From Duganella sp. SG902 (GTDB lineage Bacteria; Pseudomonadota; Gammaproteobacteria; Burkholderiales; Burkholderiaceae_D), in the NCBI RefSeq assembly GCF_013376005.1, contig NZ_JABMJK010000002.1, positions 372,001 to 436,000 of the forward strand: DNA of 64,000 bases, written 5' to 3'. Shown here piece by piece: positions 63,942 to 64,000 of this stretch. Made by a program: the position numbers and the translations under genes. Below the pieces are notes generated by a model. That model worked only from the letters and a program-made list of their open reading frames with translations. It searched no databases and had not been told where the DNA came from. How positions within the stretch are numbered: position 1 is the first letter of the stretch; every line of letters begins with the position of its first letter.

Positions 63942-64000
63942 ATGTCAGCTCAACTTGACCAGGTAACGGCAAACACCGACCCTGATTCGCAAGAAACCAA
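63942..64000 (+). CDS. aceE: Pyruvate dehydrogenase E1 component, start of gene (partial)
   Basis: The window ends after MSAQLDQVTANTDPDSQET. This N-terminus, behind CTGGAG and after folD, is that of homodimeric AceE in Oxalobacteraceae as I recall it (next residues would be KEWIDAL or close). It catalyses pyruvate decarboxylation in the pyruvate dehydrogenase complex. Only 19 full codons are visible, so the call rests on recognition of these and on the order folD-aceE. Confidence 0.7.
   Translation, partial: MSAQLDQVTANTDPDSQET

Overview
The window (about 64 kb, GC-rich) looks like chromosomal DNA of a betaproteobacterium in the Oxalobacteraceae (Duganella, Massilia or Rugamonas type). The reasons are the fused glucokinase/RpiR (HexR) gene, a ZapB-like/ZapA pair followed by a 6S RNA, three TonB-dependent receptors beside glycosidases, and housekeeping proteins (GroEL, IlvD, FolD, PrlC, HolC, AceE) of betaproteobacterial type. 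The genus is an inference; no marker gene could be searched.

Layout. 0-16.7 kb is an alpha-glucan block: tail of an MFS transporter, phosphoglucomutase, secreted GH13 amylase, a Fur-box-controlled TonB siderophore-type receptor, a secreted PL9 pectate lyase-like protein, secreted pullulanase, a POT transporter, a cytoplasmic alpha-glucosidase and the glucokinase-HexR fusion. A small TPR gene sits inside it at 10.7-11.2 kb. 16.7-19.2 kb has a perfect 42-bp inverted repeat, then a PadR regulator with a tandem operator that overlaps an MFS exporter gene. 19.3-22.8 kb is a galactonate branch: DgoK, KDPGal aldolase, SMP-30-type lactonase, GH53 endo-galactanase. 22.8-24.2 kb holds small unknown genes, two of them AT-richer with a damaged-looking end. 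24.1-27.2 kb has three VOC-fold proteins, a MarR regulator and an MFS exporter. 27.2-29.3 kb is groES-groEL with CIRCE and an overlapping sigma70/sigma32 promoter.

29.4-40.6 kb is the second galactose block: GH35 beta-galactosidase, galactonate dehydratase, a degenerate SMP-30 paralogue, a GbpR-like LysR regulator, a TonB receptor and a GH2 beta-galactosidase that starts at TTG. With the 19-23 kb block it gives most of a De Ley-Doudoroff route from galactan or galactosides to pyruvate and glyceraldehyde-3-phosphate; galactose dehydrogenase is not in the window. 40.7-42.0 kb has zapB-like, zapA, 6S RNA and an EVE-domain gene.

42.0-53.9 kb is the most distinctive region: LacI regulator, perfect 22-bp operator palindrome, TonB receptor, secreted GH65 enzyme, an unassigned 659-aa (alpha/alpha)6 glycosidase-like protein, and a complete CUT1-type sugar ABC transporter. 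It reads as a full utilisation locus for an alpha-linked glucoside or a glucosyl-galactose compound. 53.9-64 kb is mostly housekeeping: lgt, LysR, ilvD, a Trp-rich small protein, cytochrome c, a Liv-type binding protein, holC, prlC, folD and the start of aceE.

Themes across the window: (1) a family of paired-hairpin intergenic repeats at 14.69, 29.44, 57.64 and 62.79 kb; (2) a second terminal motif (GGGGTCAGGTCC type) that forms the 42-bp inverted repeat and also brackets the 29.4 kb repeat; (3) strong terminators placed between TonB receptor genes and the glycosidase genes just downstream. No CRISPR array, tRNA, rRNA, transposase or phage gene was seen. I found no convincing new defence or mobile system; the best leads are the GH65/(alpha/alpha)6/ABC locus, the degenerate SMP-30 paralogue, the small unknown gene islets and the repeat elements.
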